The position numbers and the translations under genes were made by a program. 64,000 nucleotides of DNA from Scortum barcoo (Eukaryota; Chordata; Actinopteri; Centrarchiformes; Terapontidae), in NCBI GenBank assembly GCA_023238725.1, contig CM041535.1, positions 20,579,230-20,643,229 on the forward strand. Direction: 5' to 3'. Shown here one piece after another: positions 42,601 through 57,000 of the stretch (position 1 is its first letter; the number at the start of each line of letters is the position of its first letter). Under the pieces are notes generated by a model, which did not search any database, had not been told where the DNA came from, and was given only the letters and a program-made list of their open reading frames with translations.

Positions 42601-45600
42601 GTAGAGGAAACTAAATCTATTTAGAATTAGATCAACTGAAATGTTGAGACTCGATTAGCACTTGAGTTGCTTTTGAGCTTGCAGACTAAAATAAAGAAAT
42701 AGCTGATGATGATGATGATTACAAATACACTTTACAACCCACTGGAACATATGAATTATTCATTAATAACCCGTAAGAGCATATTATCGTCCGAGCATCC
42801 TCTTCCAGCATAGTACTACACATATGATCTTCCAGCAATGAGAATCCAAGAAATATCAGCTGAAGGAAGATGCTCAGGCTCTGCAGCATTGTTTGCTTGT
42901 GTGTGGGCAGCAGAGCCATACAAATGTATATCAGGGGAAATTACCACAGGAATTTCAGTTTACTAGAAAAAGAGCTTTACTCAAATAAGTACAAGAAGTG
43001 AAGCTATTAGATATACTCATACATACAACAGACTAAGGATTGCTTTGTTTGATAAATACATCGCCTATATAATGTAGAAATGAAACTTGTGAATTTCTCC
43101 TTGGCTGAATAAGGGCTTATCAGCAAAGCATCCGTTTCCTGATAAAAATCAGCACTCCTTTCCAATAATGCAGAGGGGAGGAGGGAGAGCAGGAAATATC
43201 AGCTGATGCAGAGGAAGATGCTTTGCTGTTCCTCAGTTGGCTGCCTGAAAGTCGGAAGCCTGCCATAAATCAACACTTAACGTTCAGGAGGCTGGTGGAT
43301 TCTGGGAAAGCGTGTGACAACAACAGGCAGCATAACGGCTTAAATAATCACTCCTAGTTTTGCTGTGGATATCATTACTAGAACTGGCTGGCCAGACCCC
43401 ATCACAACAAGATGCATAATCATGCTTCCAGGAAGAGAGCTGAGCAAAACGACCTCTGACTGTGGTTGGATGTCATTACAGCAATTTCCACCTAAATTAA
43501 CTATTGCATTGATATACTATATGGTTCTTGATATTGTTGTGGTTTTCATAGATTGTTATGCAGCTCTAACAGGCTAAAGTCCTTAATAAAAATCACTATA
43601 ATCCCCAGTGCTGGCAAACTTTCTCTGGTCTGTTCTTTTAAGAAATGCACTGAACTGATCAACTCGCAAATGTGAAACTGAAAATGTGTTAAAGTGCTGC
43701 AGCTGAATTCCCAGGGTGTGTGTCTTTATGGGAATTGGCGCATCACTCCACTTTGACCAGTAGAGGTCAGTAGATACTTGGGGATGAAATGAATTACCTG
43801 AGCTAAATCCGTGCCCCCTGAAACATGACTGTGTTTTCACCATCTTTTGGGGAAAATTGATATCATTACTGTTCCTTACATCATGTTGTGCCTGTGGAGG
43901 TTTCACCCTAGCACTAAACTGCAGAGCACTATATTAGTGTCTTCGAGAAGTTTGCAGTGGTTTTCAAGCATGGTTTAATGGACTAATTATGGATCAGCCT
44001 CTAATGGGTTTCCCATCTCTGCTTCTCCCATGAAGTGTTACAAAACTTTTTCCTGGATAACAACAACTGCATGCTTCGCTGTAGATGTTTATTCGAAACT
44101 GATACAAATAAATCATGCCAGGTTCAACACATGATCAATTACAGCATGTTCAAGACGCTGCTCTCATGTTGCATGACAGGATGGCATGTTGTGTCTTGCA
44201 TTTTAAAATTGTGCAGCTTGCCACAACAACACTCGTTCTCTGCAGCACATGACAGGTCAAGGTCAGGGGTGAAAGTGAGACTAGACAATCGTCTTGTCAC
44301 ATGTTGTCACCTGACTTTGAAGGACGGGTCAGAGAACATGGGGTGCTGTTACAGTGTGTGTCCTGGAGTTGCATTTGTTAGAGCTGGATCCCCTTTGCCT
44401 TATGAAGGGAGTCATGTGGTGTTGGTATGCAGCGGAACAACAGCGCGGTCCAGCTCTGGAGCTGTGGCATGCCACGCTGTGACATCACTGGCCTGCTGAC
44501 TGCTTGGCTGCTGAAGAGGCTCGCCTATGTTTGGAACTATTGGCATTAGCTGCCCCTGACACTGAGTAAGTTTGCAAAAGATTGAACTCCAATTAGGGCA
44601 AACTGTGAGTTTCAGACCAATGTGAATTATGCGACAGTGCAGAACAACACTTAACTCCCAGTAGAGATGTGGGGGTCTTATTATATAATAGCTCATGTAA
44701 CCTGTTAGTTTTTCCAGTGACGTTCTGTACAGTATCACCTCTCCTGTCTGAAGGGCAACTGCCCGTGTACAGGGTACATCTCTCCCCCCCACTAGCAATG
44801 CCCCCTTCTACTTTTTTACTACCTCACCAATCTTGTCTGCCTTGGTTTTATTCCAACAGAACAAAGTTCATTCTAGTGCATCTCCTCCTGCTGCAAATAT
44901 GGTGCTCTTCTTTCTTTTTAACCAAGGGCCGTCCATAGCCTGCAGGTAAAAACGATGTGATACTTATTTTTCCCCTTTTCGTAACACATCAGTTAACCAG
45001 AGTTATGTAATTTCATTGTTGACTTTGCACATTTGGGAAGAGCTCTCAGCAGGAGACTAAAATCCAATCTAACCGTATAAAGGTCAGAGCGGTGCTTACA
45101 ACAGAAGCTCAGGTATCCTCAGGAGAGAACTCAAATTGTTCCCATCGGTTTTATCTATCAAGCACTTAGCATTAGTATTTAGTCGAACCAGCAGTGACTA
45201 TATAAACCGAGCAGATGTAGGTCATGAAGCCTCTATCAGAGACTCATGCACAAGTGTGAAACACCACAGATGCCTTTCTATATATCTCAGTAGCACTGAG
45301 GGACATATGTAGAGAAGAGGTGCGAGCGCTTATGGATTCCTCCCATATTATCAGCTGTATGTATCGCAGTAGGACACGAGCCACCTGTTTACAGTATGTG
45401 CATGCAAACCGGGAATATGATGGGGAGACATTCTGCACACTGCAGAGAATTCAGCCTTACAGTAACAGCAAACAGTGGTGTCAAACTTCAGTCCACCAAG
45501 GTAGTCGGTGCATTGTCTGACTGTGCTGTATTATGTGTCAGGAAGTAAAACTCATAATATTTCCCATCAGTGCTTTTCAAAGCTTTCATCTTTCTGCCAG

Positions 45601-47959
45601 CCAATGAAGAATAAATGTCAAGTGCAGCCTGCACAGAACAGTTAGAAAATCCAGATGCCAAACACCAGCAATAAACGGTGCTTTTCCTGGGGTACTCCAG
45701 GACTTACTTAGAATAGAGAATAGAGTGATGAATATTCAGATTTCGACTTTCAATAATTAGTCAGTCCCCAGTGACCTTTTCTTGCTATGTGGCGCCCCTT
45801 TACAGTAAAGCACTGCTTTTTTCTCATCTGAACTTGAAGCTTGAATGCCTTTTGACTTTTGCCTTTTGGTTGATACAAATGTCCCTTTAGGTCCCATGAG
45901 GATAGGAGCGGTGCACCCTTTCACTGAGTTGTGGCATTCAAAAACCCCCATGTCATGGCCCAAATACTTTCACCTCCTCCACACAGAGAGTGGGAAGTGT
46001 TTACTGACTCAAAGTTGACATAGGTGGGCTCTCATTTCTGTTTGTAGTTTACATGCATGCTTTTTAATCAGTAGTGAGTGACGAGAACCCCCGTACGCAA
46101 ACTCACACACACACACACAGCATTTATAAAGAGACCACAAACGGTACATCCAGGCTCCGTATCCCCTGTTTGGTTTCCATGTGGTGCAGGGAAGGCACAG
46201 CGGGGGTCACTTAGAGATTGTGAGAGTGAGGTGAGCAGAGGTGGAGGGAGGCAAGGAGGGGAGGTAAATAAATGGAACAAAGAAAAACGGTGCAGGACAT
46301 CCTGACCCAGAGTGAAGAGAATGGAACAGAGGGCTAGAGTAACACAGTGTGTCTGCTTTGGCCCTTGTAATACTGCCCCATGCCAAGGCTTTCAAAAGAT
46401 CACAGGGACGCAAGTGGTTGTACACACACATACTACCTACAAATTTTCTCATGCACATGCACATGCAAACACAGAGGCCATATATGTACATGCACTCTTG
46501 TGGACTCATAATCGTGAACACACACACTCACACAGTTAATGATATTCTCCAGGAAGGGAGATCGATAGCTATTAGAAAGCACTGTGAGGTTGTATTTCTC
46601 CCTTCCCTCTAATGCGTGCTGGCCATGATTTGTTTCTGTAAAAGCGCACAGCCATTTCTTTTCATCTGGTCACTTGCTATTACGGTAACAACTAAATATT
46701 ACCAGCAGCACATTTCCTATTCCTCTGTGCCCAAGAAGCTATATTTGTTTCCTATCCCTAAGTGATGACAAGAAAGGCCGAGGTCTATATTTAGCCATTT
46801 CAACAGCAAAACCCTCAAAATGATTCTGACCATAAAGCATGACAACTATTTGACCGTATTGTAATTCTTCAGGGGAGTTTGTTTGTGGTGAGGAGAAGAT
46901 TACCCATTGAGGAGCTGAAAAGGTGTGAATGTTTTCTTGCACTGTATTTGAGAAGTTAAATAAACTGGATAGGACGCAAACCTATCTCTGGAAATCCACA
47001 TGACTTTCTTTGATAGTTTCTTTTCAGAGAGAGGGGGGGGCTCTCAAAATAGCCCCCTAGTGGAACAGGCTGTCTTGCTGAGGCATGCAACACGTGTTTA
47101 AAAGAGAACTTTATTAAGAAGCCATATTGCCTCAACAAAAGCCATGATAAATTGGATTTGGGGTCAGAGAACATTGTGAAATTGCTTACTACCAAGATGG
47201 GCAGTTCTTCTATAATGCTATCTGCAGCTGGCTTTCTCCTCTTGGCCGGTCTGTTATTTTGGATGTAGAACAGAGGCCTATTTAAGGGTGCAGTGTGTAA
47301 CTGTTAGCCATGCTTGAACTTTCTGTGGGTGTGCTTTAGGAACAGGACAGAACGTGAACCCCGGATTGCCTCAGATGTTGCCCAGACTCAGCTTTGTTAT
47401 GACAGTTATAACAGTTTTGACAGATGCAGTCACCATAAACGTCCCAATATTTGCTGCGTGAGAACTGCTGGGAATTGTTCAAACGAAATGTCGGACTTTC
47501 AGATGGGGCAAAGTTTAATAGGAGTTCTGATAGGCAAAAGTGACCAGTGCAGCAAAAAATAAATAAAAAACATGTCCAGCAAGTATGCCTAAAGGGAGAT
47601 TTTGTACACTGTGTGCTGTTTTATGCGTAAATACTACCATGTATTATCATGCATTAGTCAGTTACATTTCACAACAGTGTAGTAAATATTGAATGTAGTG
47701 AATATGCAGCGTAAAAAATCCTCAACACTGCAATCCCTGCACTGTTTGCTTTGAGTCAGTGTTCCTGCCCACGATGCCATGTGTTCTCTCTCTCTGTGTA
47801 GACATACCCACCGTGTTTTCTTCAACTTGGTGGGGAAAAAACCTTGCACGCTCTTTCCAGCTCATAACACATATTCCTTCAAAATCTCCTATCAAATAGT
47901 CAGAACCTCTTTACCATAGTAGAGACTGTCGCAGGAAACCAGATAGGAGGGGGAGAGGA
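42601..47959. other. Non-coding stretch
   Basis: I see no gene. There is a (GAT)n patch at 42,703-42,718 and CA-rich patches at 46,100-46,120, 46,425-46,470 and 46,515-46,535. The longest frame (44035-44499 plus, 154 codons) is Cys-rich, begins with a non-ATG codon and resembles no protein I know. Confidence 0.5.
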
Positions 47960-48070
47960 AAGGTGGCCCAGTGGTTGATGCTTTCACGTCACAGAGCTCG
48001 ATGCTCTCGACATGTTAGTGTGGGTTTATCTGTAGTGTGCTGGTTTCCTCCCGCATTCGGAAGAAAAGAA
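47960..48070 (+). repeat. Old tRNA-SINE-like repeat
   Basis: GGTGGCCCAGTGGTTGATGC resembles the box A region of a common fish repeat, and GTGTGGGTTTATC...CTGGTTTCCTCCCGCATTCGG resembles its later part. The order fits, but divergence is high. Confidence 0.45.
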
Positions 48071-51000
48071 GCTAATCAGAAGCTAATCGAATTAGAAGAG
48101 AAGACGAGAAATGTTTCTGTGACTTTCTATAGAGAAAAAACCTCCCCAGTTGCATAACATCTATTTATTTGTCCTGTGTTTTATGGTGCATGGACCATTC
48201 TCCCTTATGACCAAGTCACAAAATGAAACACTAAATGCCTAAAAATGCCAGAATGTATACTAAAAATCACTAATTCATGAAGTTTCTTGCTGTTATAGAG
48301 ACTGTTATTCAATAGTGCATTGCATAACAGAAATAGAGGAGCAAACAGTGGGTGGAAGAAAGTGAAAAATAGCAGAACGTGACTGTACCAGAAACTGCTC
48401 AGACAACTAGAAGAAATGAATAAATCCCTGAAAATACAGTTTTACAGGTTTATTTATGACTTCCATCTACTGACATTCCCTGTTGGAACAGAACTGCATC
48501 AGTACATGGTATTGAGCTGTGGTATTGAGCTGTGCAGACAGAGAGCCTCCAACTCATTCTCACACCCCCCTATTAAAACGCCACACGCTGGACTGTCGGT
48601 AGGAGGTGGAAGGTCAATCAGTAGCAGGCCGAGAGGTCATCGGGTCAGAGGTAGGTCTCTGTATTGTAATTGTGCCGTCCCCTGGGTTGTGTAAAAGGGA
48701 CTAGACAGCTGTCCTGCCCTGTAAAGACACATTAACCCTGTCCTGGCTAAGTGCAAACTGGACCTATTCTCTGTGAATGGCTCTGTAATGGCTGGAGCAG
48801 GAGTGGGCCGATCAGGCTGGTCAGATAAAAACATCAAATCTGAGCGGGCGGCCATAGTAATGCTGTAACAGCTGGCTTACAGAAACGTATGGATATGAAG
48901 TTGTTCTGTAACGTGCACATACGACTTAGTCCCCTGGCCTCTTTACCCTCCTGTGAGTCATCAAAAAAGAGTCTTGTGCATTGTGTGTCGGTTATCGGGT
49001 GTTGCTCTGTATCTGGTGCAGCTGTTACATCTCCCCAAGGGCAGGAGGAGGAGAAAAGGGACAGAGAGGAGAGGGTCTCTGCCCTGTACTGTCTGTATCG
49101 TGCCGCTGCTGCTGCTCCTCTCTTTCTCTGCCCACTTCTCAGGTTTCAACAACCCACACGCCTGAATCACACAGTCGCCCATGACATACACATGTGTGCG
49201 CACTTGCACGCACGCACGCCGACTTTTTCATACCCCCAGGAGTGATTCATGGTTACCCCCTCATTTCCCCCGGGAGCAGTGACTCAGGGTGAGAGGAGAA
49301 AAGAAGAAGAAAAGGACAGAACATAATACGGCGGAGTGAGAAGTGAAGAGAACAGAGAGCAGAGTGGAGTGCCGTAATGATGAGCAGTTTGGCCTTCAGT
49401 GCTTTGAGGAGGCAGCAGGCGCTCAGTGCAACAGAACTTTTGCTGAACATGAGCTTCATGATGCACAGTGCCGGCCTTAGTCACCACGGCAACTGTTCTG
49501 TGGAGCTCAATAGGGGGACGTTCTCTGCAAGTGACATTCATCATTGTTTCAGCAAGTGCTCATCTCACTCCATTTATGTGCCTAGTATTGTTACCCAGAT
49601 GTCAGGGTGAGGAACAGCTACCAGTTAAGGGACTATATCACTATCAAGTATTGCCATATCATCAAGCTGATGGATATTTTTCCACAAATAGACAACAAAA
49701 GCTGTCAAATGGATAACTGATTTTCTATGGATAACATCCCCAGACTAGTACTTTTTGCAGGAAACTGCTTTCTGCATTCTGACGTTTTATGATTTTAATA
49801 AACTATGTGCAATCACAAATTTATGTCCAGAGCGTAGAGGCACCCACAAAAGTACTCTTGCATCAAGACACTGCAGCATTTAATACAGGCCTTTCAAAAC
49901 AAAAAAAAACACTTCAATATCTGATCTTGCATTTGAGTCCGAAAACGATTCACCACACTGTATGCTTATTACGCTGAAAGATTTAGATGTTTCCTGTGCA
50001 ATAATTTTGAAGTATCATTGTTGTTTTCTGCTTACATTTTGAAAGGTCAAGGTAGTGATGACAGTAGTTGTGGAGAAATAAGTGTTTATGAGTATGTATG
50101 CTCTCATAATGTTGTTATACACTTATCATTGATCGATCAGGACCATAAAAGGGCAAAATGTGTTTCTGTGAATTTAAACAGACTCAAACTTTTGGTATAA
50201 CCACAGGGAGTACAACAAATAAAGATCATGCAAATATTGCAAATATTAAATGTCAAGAGCAGGGACAGGTGCTGAAATCCTTTAAATGCACATGCGTATT
50301 GTGGTTTAGCTGATGACAGCAAAGCAAAAGCAGCTGCACTGTTCCAATTACATTATATGCGTGCATCTACTGTACGTGCTGACACGCAGGTCACAAAGGT
50401 GAAAAAATGTAGCCTACATACCATGTGTCTGTAATGCCCCTGACTGATAAGCAAAGAGCATCAAATTAGCTGTATGAGGAAAATACCCAACTTGCCCAAT
50501 CAAAACCCAAAGTGAGCAAGCAGCATTAATCTGATTCAGCTATCAGAGCTTTATCTGTATTGATAGCAGACACCAAAGCACCTTGTCAGAAAAAGGGCTG
50601 ACCTTTGGATCTCTTCTGATCTAAGGTGGGGAAATGATCTTTGCATTTCTGCCCATTCCTCTGTCTTGCCTACATGTTACAGTAATTGCAACAGGCCTGT
50701 CCATTTATGAGAGAAGCTACTACAGTTTTCTGGCCAAGAGGCCCTAATTGGTGCAGTTATGAGCTGTCAGTGTGACCTTTTTAGAGAGAGAAGCAGGGTG
50801 AGTCAGAGTGTGTAAAGGGCAGCGTCTTAAAACATGGCGAGACCACATGGTGTAGAGCCGAGAGAGAGGGAGAGAACCTCGCAGCAGTTAAGCATATGAC
50901 TCATGGCTCTTTCTCTCTGGGATGCTTTCAACCCCTAAGTGGGTGTGTGTACGTGGGACTGTGCGTGGTAGCATGTGGTGAGCCGTTTGGTGCGAGGATC

Positions 51001-54000
51001 TGTACCCTCTATTGTCACTTGTTTTCATGCGTAAACACATTTGGAAAACAATGTCGGTCTTAAGTGAAATGCATAAAGATGTGAAAAACTGAAACATGTT
51101 CCATGGTGTTGAATTAATATTGAAAATCAGCCGTGGAAGTACAGAGTTTAACCTACATGCAGGATAGAAATCACTCAGAGAGAGAAGAAAACAAACTCGG
51201 CGGCAGTGCCCATGATGTCTTGTTGTGAAGAAAATGCCGAGCAAAGTGGAGTTTCCTTTGGTGGAGGAATCCCCCCAGCAGCGACCTGGTTTCTGTCTTT
51301 CTCACACGCCTCACACAAACACGCCCACCCACACATACTGTACTACATACAGTGCAGCTGTTTAGACTCACTGCAGCAACATTTAATTTGTTCACCTTAC
51401 ACGTATTGTGATATCATTTGTATTTGTATTCTTCTCTGTTGTTTACTTTCTTGCAGTCTGATATTGCTAAAGGTGAATTATGTATGAATGACCTTCTGAT
51501 TTTTTTTATCAACATGTCATGAAAGTTTCATGTTAAATGTTTTCGTGCACTTTTCAAGAAAGTAAATGCCAAACCGAGCCTCAAATCAGTATCTGTCACC
51601 TAGATCTTAGTGACACATGACGCCATGTAGAGACAGATGGCCAAAAAGACATAGGTCGTCATTAGCTTGACCCCTCTAATGGAGTATGATGACCTCTGAC
51701 CCTGTCTGCTCACGCTCGTCACGGCCCTTATTGGTTCAGATCACGAGTCAGCTCACACTTTGTCGCATTAGCCCTGAAGAAAGAGTGAAAACTGGCCCCG
51801 GATCAGCATCTGTGACCATGTTAGCCTCTTGCCCCTGCTGTCAGTGCGGGTGCCAGGGCAGAGGAAGTGAGAGTGCTGCCTGATGATTATCTGACTAACA
51901 GGAAACTCTTTTGTCTCCAGGGTTATCTGGCAGTCTGCAGAGGAGATGACGTTAGCGCTGGAGGACAGAAAGAAAGGCCATTTCACTGGCACCACGTACA
52001 ACTGTCGCTTGTTTTCATGTAGGTGCGCCCACAGACAAATAAAGATGTCTCCAATGTGGCGTTCACCTCTGCGCTTGCTGCTGAGGTGAACAGAACAGCA
52101 TGCATTGTGAGGCTGGATGCTGGGTCCACGCAGCCCCTCATTTCTCCGGCTTTCTGCCTCTTCCATCTTCCCTCCATGTGTACTTTTTCCTCCCACCCTT
52201 TCGTCTGTCTGCAGCCCCATTCTGTCCTCATTGTCCTGCTGCTCTTGTTATTTTATGGAGCGCTTGGTTCCAGACATAAAATTTCACAGGAATTATGAGT
52301 AATGGGACCCCACAGTGTATACCAAAGCCACCATGGTGGTCTAGCACATGTTCCAGTTCCCTGTGTCCTCTGTTTACTTTTTACAAGTCCATCTGAGCTG
52401 AGTTTAGAAAGCAGAAGATAGTGTAGGAGCTAAGATAAATAGTCTGCATAAATACAGAAGCCCCTTTTGCCCCACAGCAGTCTGACATAGCACAACATGA
52501 TATTATTAGGATGATTAGTAGTGCATACTGTAACTTATACACAAAGATGTGCATTTTATTAGTCTCTCACTTTCAAGACACCACAAAACCAGATCCAAAA
52601 TACCAATAACGTAACATTCATATTTTTTATGTGCTATAAACCAGTGGAGCAATTTAATATCCCATCTGGCCCTCTTTTCCCTGCTTTTGAGACAGACACT
52701 CAAAACTGAACAACTGTTTAGATTTTGGATCACCTGCACACCAAAATATTTCACACTTTTGTTTCATTTCATGAAACAGTAACGCTAAATCATGGTACAA
52801 TGTACAATACAGTGCAGAGGCAAAGCATACTCATTTTTTTTGTATCTTCCAGATCATACAGATTACACAATCTGTTTCACTAAACACTTTTTAATCTTCC
52901 AACCTCAGTAGCTAAAGGCATAACACTTCTTCTTCTTCTTCATGGTGCACCTAGGGATATTTGGCTTGTGAATGAGCATTATTTGACATATGATTCAGCT
53001 TCATCTGTGTTGTTTACAGACATTCCTCCTCACCTCATTAGCCATTCAACCATGACTGCTAAGAAGCTCCTAATGCGCGTTCATTATTATCTTTTTAAGA
53101 TCAAACGCATGATATGATGCATGATGCACACTTGCTAATAACACTTGACATTTCAGGAATATCTTCAAAGTCTGCTTTTCTTCCGCAGTAAAAGGGACTT
53201 TTCCTTGTTTACACCTTTACTAATGCGACACAGGGGACAAGGGGTCACTTGTTTGTGTGGTGTGTTTGTGTGCAGGTGTTTCTGAGGGGGGAGGGTTTAT
53301 GTGGGCCTGTTTGTGATTTACAAAACCAGAGGAATACCTTTTGTCTGCACATGTGCGTGTTTGTGGAAGGAGGAGAGATGTCCCCCAGGTCTGCATGTCT
53401 GGTGGGTTATCTACCACAACGTAGCATTACAGTGTTGTGCTCTTCTCGCTCTGGTTCTCACAGGCAGGCTGAGAGGCCAACACTTTGGGGTCTGTCGCTC
53501 ACCACACAAGATTGCAGGTGGCCCATGATCTCGACCACAGACAGCCAGCACCCACGCTCGGCACTAGACAACACAACCTCTTTTGAGCAGCAGGGTGGGC
53601 TCGCGTTCAGAGAGATCATCCTTCAACTTCAACAAGCTCTGATGCCAGCGAGCATCTGTCCTGCTGAAATGTACTTGAGAAGATATTGAATCTTTTCCAA
53701 CGCGAGGGAGCTGTTATGTCACTGATCGTCGCCTGTGACCTTAATGCGACGTGCAAGGAGAGTTTTACCACAAAAGATCAATAAAGTATTACATTTAATG
53801 CATTTCTTTCAGTTTCATCCACATGTAATCTCTTTGTCACACACAGGTGAGTAAGGGCTCCTTTCTCTGCGCGACACATACGGCGGCAGCCTCAGTGTCA
53901 GCTGCTCCTCTGAGCTAATGAAATGGAGTTTTAAGACCGCAAGAGGGGATCTGCTGACTTTGAAGAGATGCTCCTTTTTTATCCATGGTGCAGTGGCAGG

Positions 54001-57000
54001 TGGAAAGGCTCGCTAATCCCGTTAACACAATTTCTTCATCTAATCATCCGAGACCTGAGGTGATAGTGGGACAGAAAGAAACAAGGGACAAAAAAAAACA
54101 AAACTGGGGCCTTTGTAGGGAGCCGCCTGCTGTGACTCCGAACTGAAGTCACAACATATGTTTCGTCTTTTGAAATCATATGATAGATATCAATCTAAAC
54201 GTAATTTGATCTGTCTTCCCTTTGTTTGTATCCTCAAAGTGAACAGATGTGAAGAGCTTTAAACATTCACTGTTGAAAGCATAAACTGTATAGCATTCAA
54301 ATTTGTACATAAAATAAAAACTTGATTGAAGAAGTGATCTTTTATCTGTGCATAATCATTTTTCGAGCTGGTGCAAAATCTACAGCATTCTGGAGTCTTC
54401 CAGGGCGAACAGGCTTCAGCTGTAAACAAGACTGGGTTGTGTAAGGTCTCACTCAGTCTATTAAAAAGGTTGCAGTAGGACATCATCCTGAGTGCGCACG
54501 CCCTTAAAATAAAGCTCTAGCTGTGCAGACAGCTGAGGGCACTTTATCACTGCAGCTTAGATCCAATGTCCTCAGTCAGTCTGCTTCAAGAAGTGCATGC
54601 TGCATTTTCCCTGTCCCTGTTTTCTCATGATGTTTGCGTGTGTGTGGGCGCAGGAATTTTACATGAAACGACCCTTCCTGTGTTTTGGACTTTGCGTGTT
54701 TAATCTGCATCTGAGTGCATCTCTGTGTGTCTGCCATGTGGTCACATGTCTACGTGCATATGTGTGTGTTTTTTACACACTAAATTTAGAACAAAGAAAC
54801 CTAATTCAGATGGGAGGAAAACCCTGCAATTCTCTGCCTTTCAGCAGGTCTCTCTTTACTCCAAAATGTTTACTGGTGCACTGGCAGTTAAGTGTTTGCA
54901 TCTGTGCGTGCCCTGTCTGTCCTGCGACTGTATAGTGTTCTTGCTTTGTCTGGTTTGATTTTAGGGACTGGGCGATGTACAGGTGTCTGGCGCATGGAGA
55001 CCTACTGCTGTAACTGACAATTCATTCTTCACACACACCCGCAAACAGACTGTTCACAAGTATACGCACACACATACACAGGGAGACAGATACACACACC
55101 CTCAGACAGATGGTTCACACACACCCACTACTGAATTTCCATTCACATGCACATGTATCCCTGCTCTGCCTAGACAGTATGCTGAACAGACTCAGACAGA
55201 CAGAGTCACTACAGACTCAAAAGATTTCATTGTGACAGACTGGCTAAGCAAAGGCAAATTGAAGGGTTTAATCCAAAATTATAATGTTTCAATTTCAGTC
55301 AGAGCTTCAGAAATGAGTATGTTTCTTTATTCCCACCAACTTCTTGTCTCTTTACTCCCCAGCCGTCTTTCTGTCTGAATCAAACTGATCTCCACCCTGC
55401 AAGCACTCCCATACTGTGAGTGAAAGGCAGACAGACACTCATAGGAGTATCTGTAAATGACACTTTCATTGCCTCTAAACACTGTCAAATTAAAAAAACC
55501 AAACCTTTAAATGGGTAGAGCTGCAGACATACAGTCATACAGGTAAATAGATGTTAACTGTGACATCCAAAGCCTGTTATTTGGCAAACTGTAACAGCTC
55601 CAAGTTACAGGCAGCTTTAGTCATAACTAACAGTTTCTATTAGCGTCTACAAATTACAACTTTTTACGTGTGGATGCATAGTTGCAACAAATTGTTTTAT
55701 GTGAACACGAGCTGGCCAATGTTTGACCCACCATCATGTTCATGTCCTGCAGCATGACTTCAGCTGCATAACCACCATCACATGAGATTATTCCAAGACC
55801 AGCATGGAGTAGATTAAGCTCTGACAGGTTTAGACGGCGCCTGATTTAGAAACACTGATAGCCAGGGATGGAAACCACGAGATGATGTTCGCTGGAAATA
55901 GAAGCAATAGTCACTTTAAAAAGGAACTGGGGCTCCAAAAATAAACTCTTCCTTCCAGGCCCGGTCAGCATTAAGCTCCCAAGGAAAGTACACAGAGCAC
56001 AACAGAGAGACATCTTAGGGGATATTTACTGTGCTGTCACTTAAAGTAGCACGCATTCCCTCCCTGGCTGCCCTACATCCATGCTCACTTGGCTGCTCTG
56101 AGCAGCACAGACAGATAATCCACATTCAGGTGAGAGGTAGCTCACGTAATATCCAGTTCTCTCTAGTTGGTTCTGAGCAAAGGCGGAATCTAGTCTTAAC
56201 CAGTTGCTGCAACAAAACACCAGAGGAAAGCAGAAGCTGCTAATTGTGTCACCGTGCAAGTGCACCTGAGTGTTGTACTGTGTTCACATACCTGTGTGTT
56301 TGTAGGGGTGAGTGAGTGTGCTTAGAGATTTTAAAGTTAGCAAATCACGGTAATCAGGCTTGTAAGTTACATAGCGTCAGAAATGAGCATCTCCAACATG
56401 TAACATTTCTTCATTCTGAATTATTTTTTAATACATTTATGTGCAGGTGCATGCAAGTTGTTTTGACTTTAGTGCCAATTATACACTTAAGAGTACATGC
56501 ATGAATGTGTGCACGCCCCGCACACAGTGGCTCAGCCTAATTCAGTCAACGGACAGTCCCTGATGGCCTCTACACTTCAGTTATGGCTTTCATTTTGAGT
56601 GCATTCCCCATCTGAGACTGTACTTTTAGGCCTCTTCCAAGTGAACTGTGCTGCAGTTCGTTGGTATTGAGAAAATAATCCTAAAGCTGAAACAGGAAAC
56701 AACTCCACGCTGCATGGATTTGTGGGTTTAAAGGACATATAATAGACAGCAGTTGCCTGTGTTAAGAGTGCCTAGATGCTCTACGGGCAAAATGAGTACA
56801 GCGTGATGCTCGTTTCCAGTAATTGCTTCTCATTTTGTTAACTGCTGCCAGAAAAGAAAAATGGCAAAGACTGCAGACTATTTTATCTTGCTCATCTAAA
56901 TGGACTGGAATCACTTTTGTCTGACCTCAGTGACTGGGGTGACAGGTTATCAACACTAAATCCTGTAAACAACCTATATTTACTTATTTAAATTCAAGTC

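Noticed and set aside
44035..44499. 154-codon plus-strand frame, Cys-rich
   Set aside because: It starts at a non-ATG codon, has no flanking splice or promoter signal, and shows no regular cysteine spacing of a known fold.
51768..52220. 150-codon minus-strand frame
   Set aside because: It has no domain signature and overlaps equally long frames in other phases, as expected by chance in this GC-balanced part.
53249..53689. 146-codon plus-strand frame
   Set aside because: The first third is TG-repeat translation and the remainder resembles no family.
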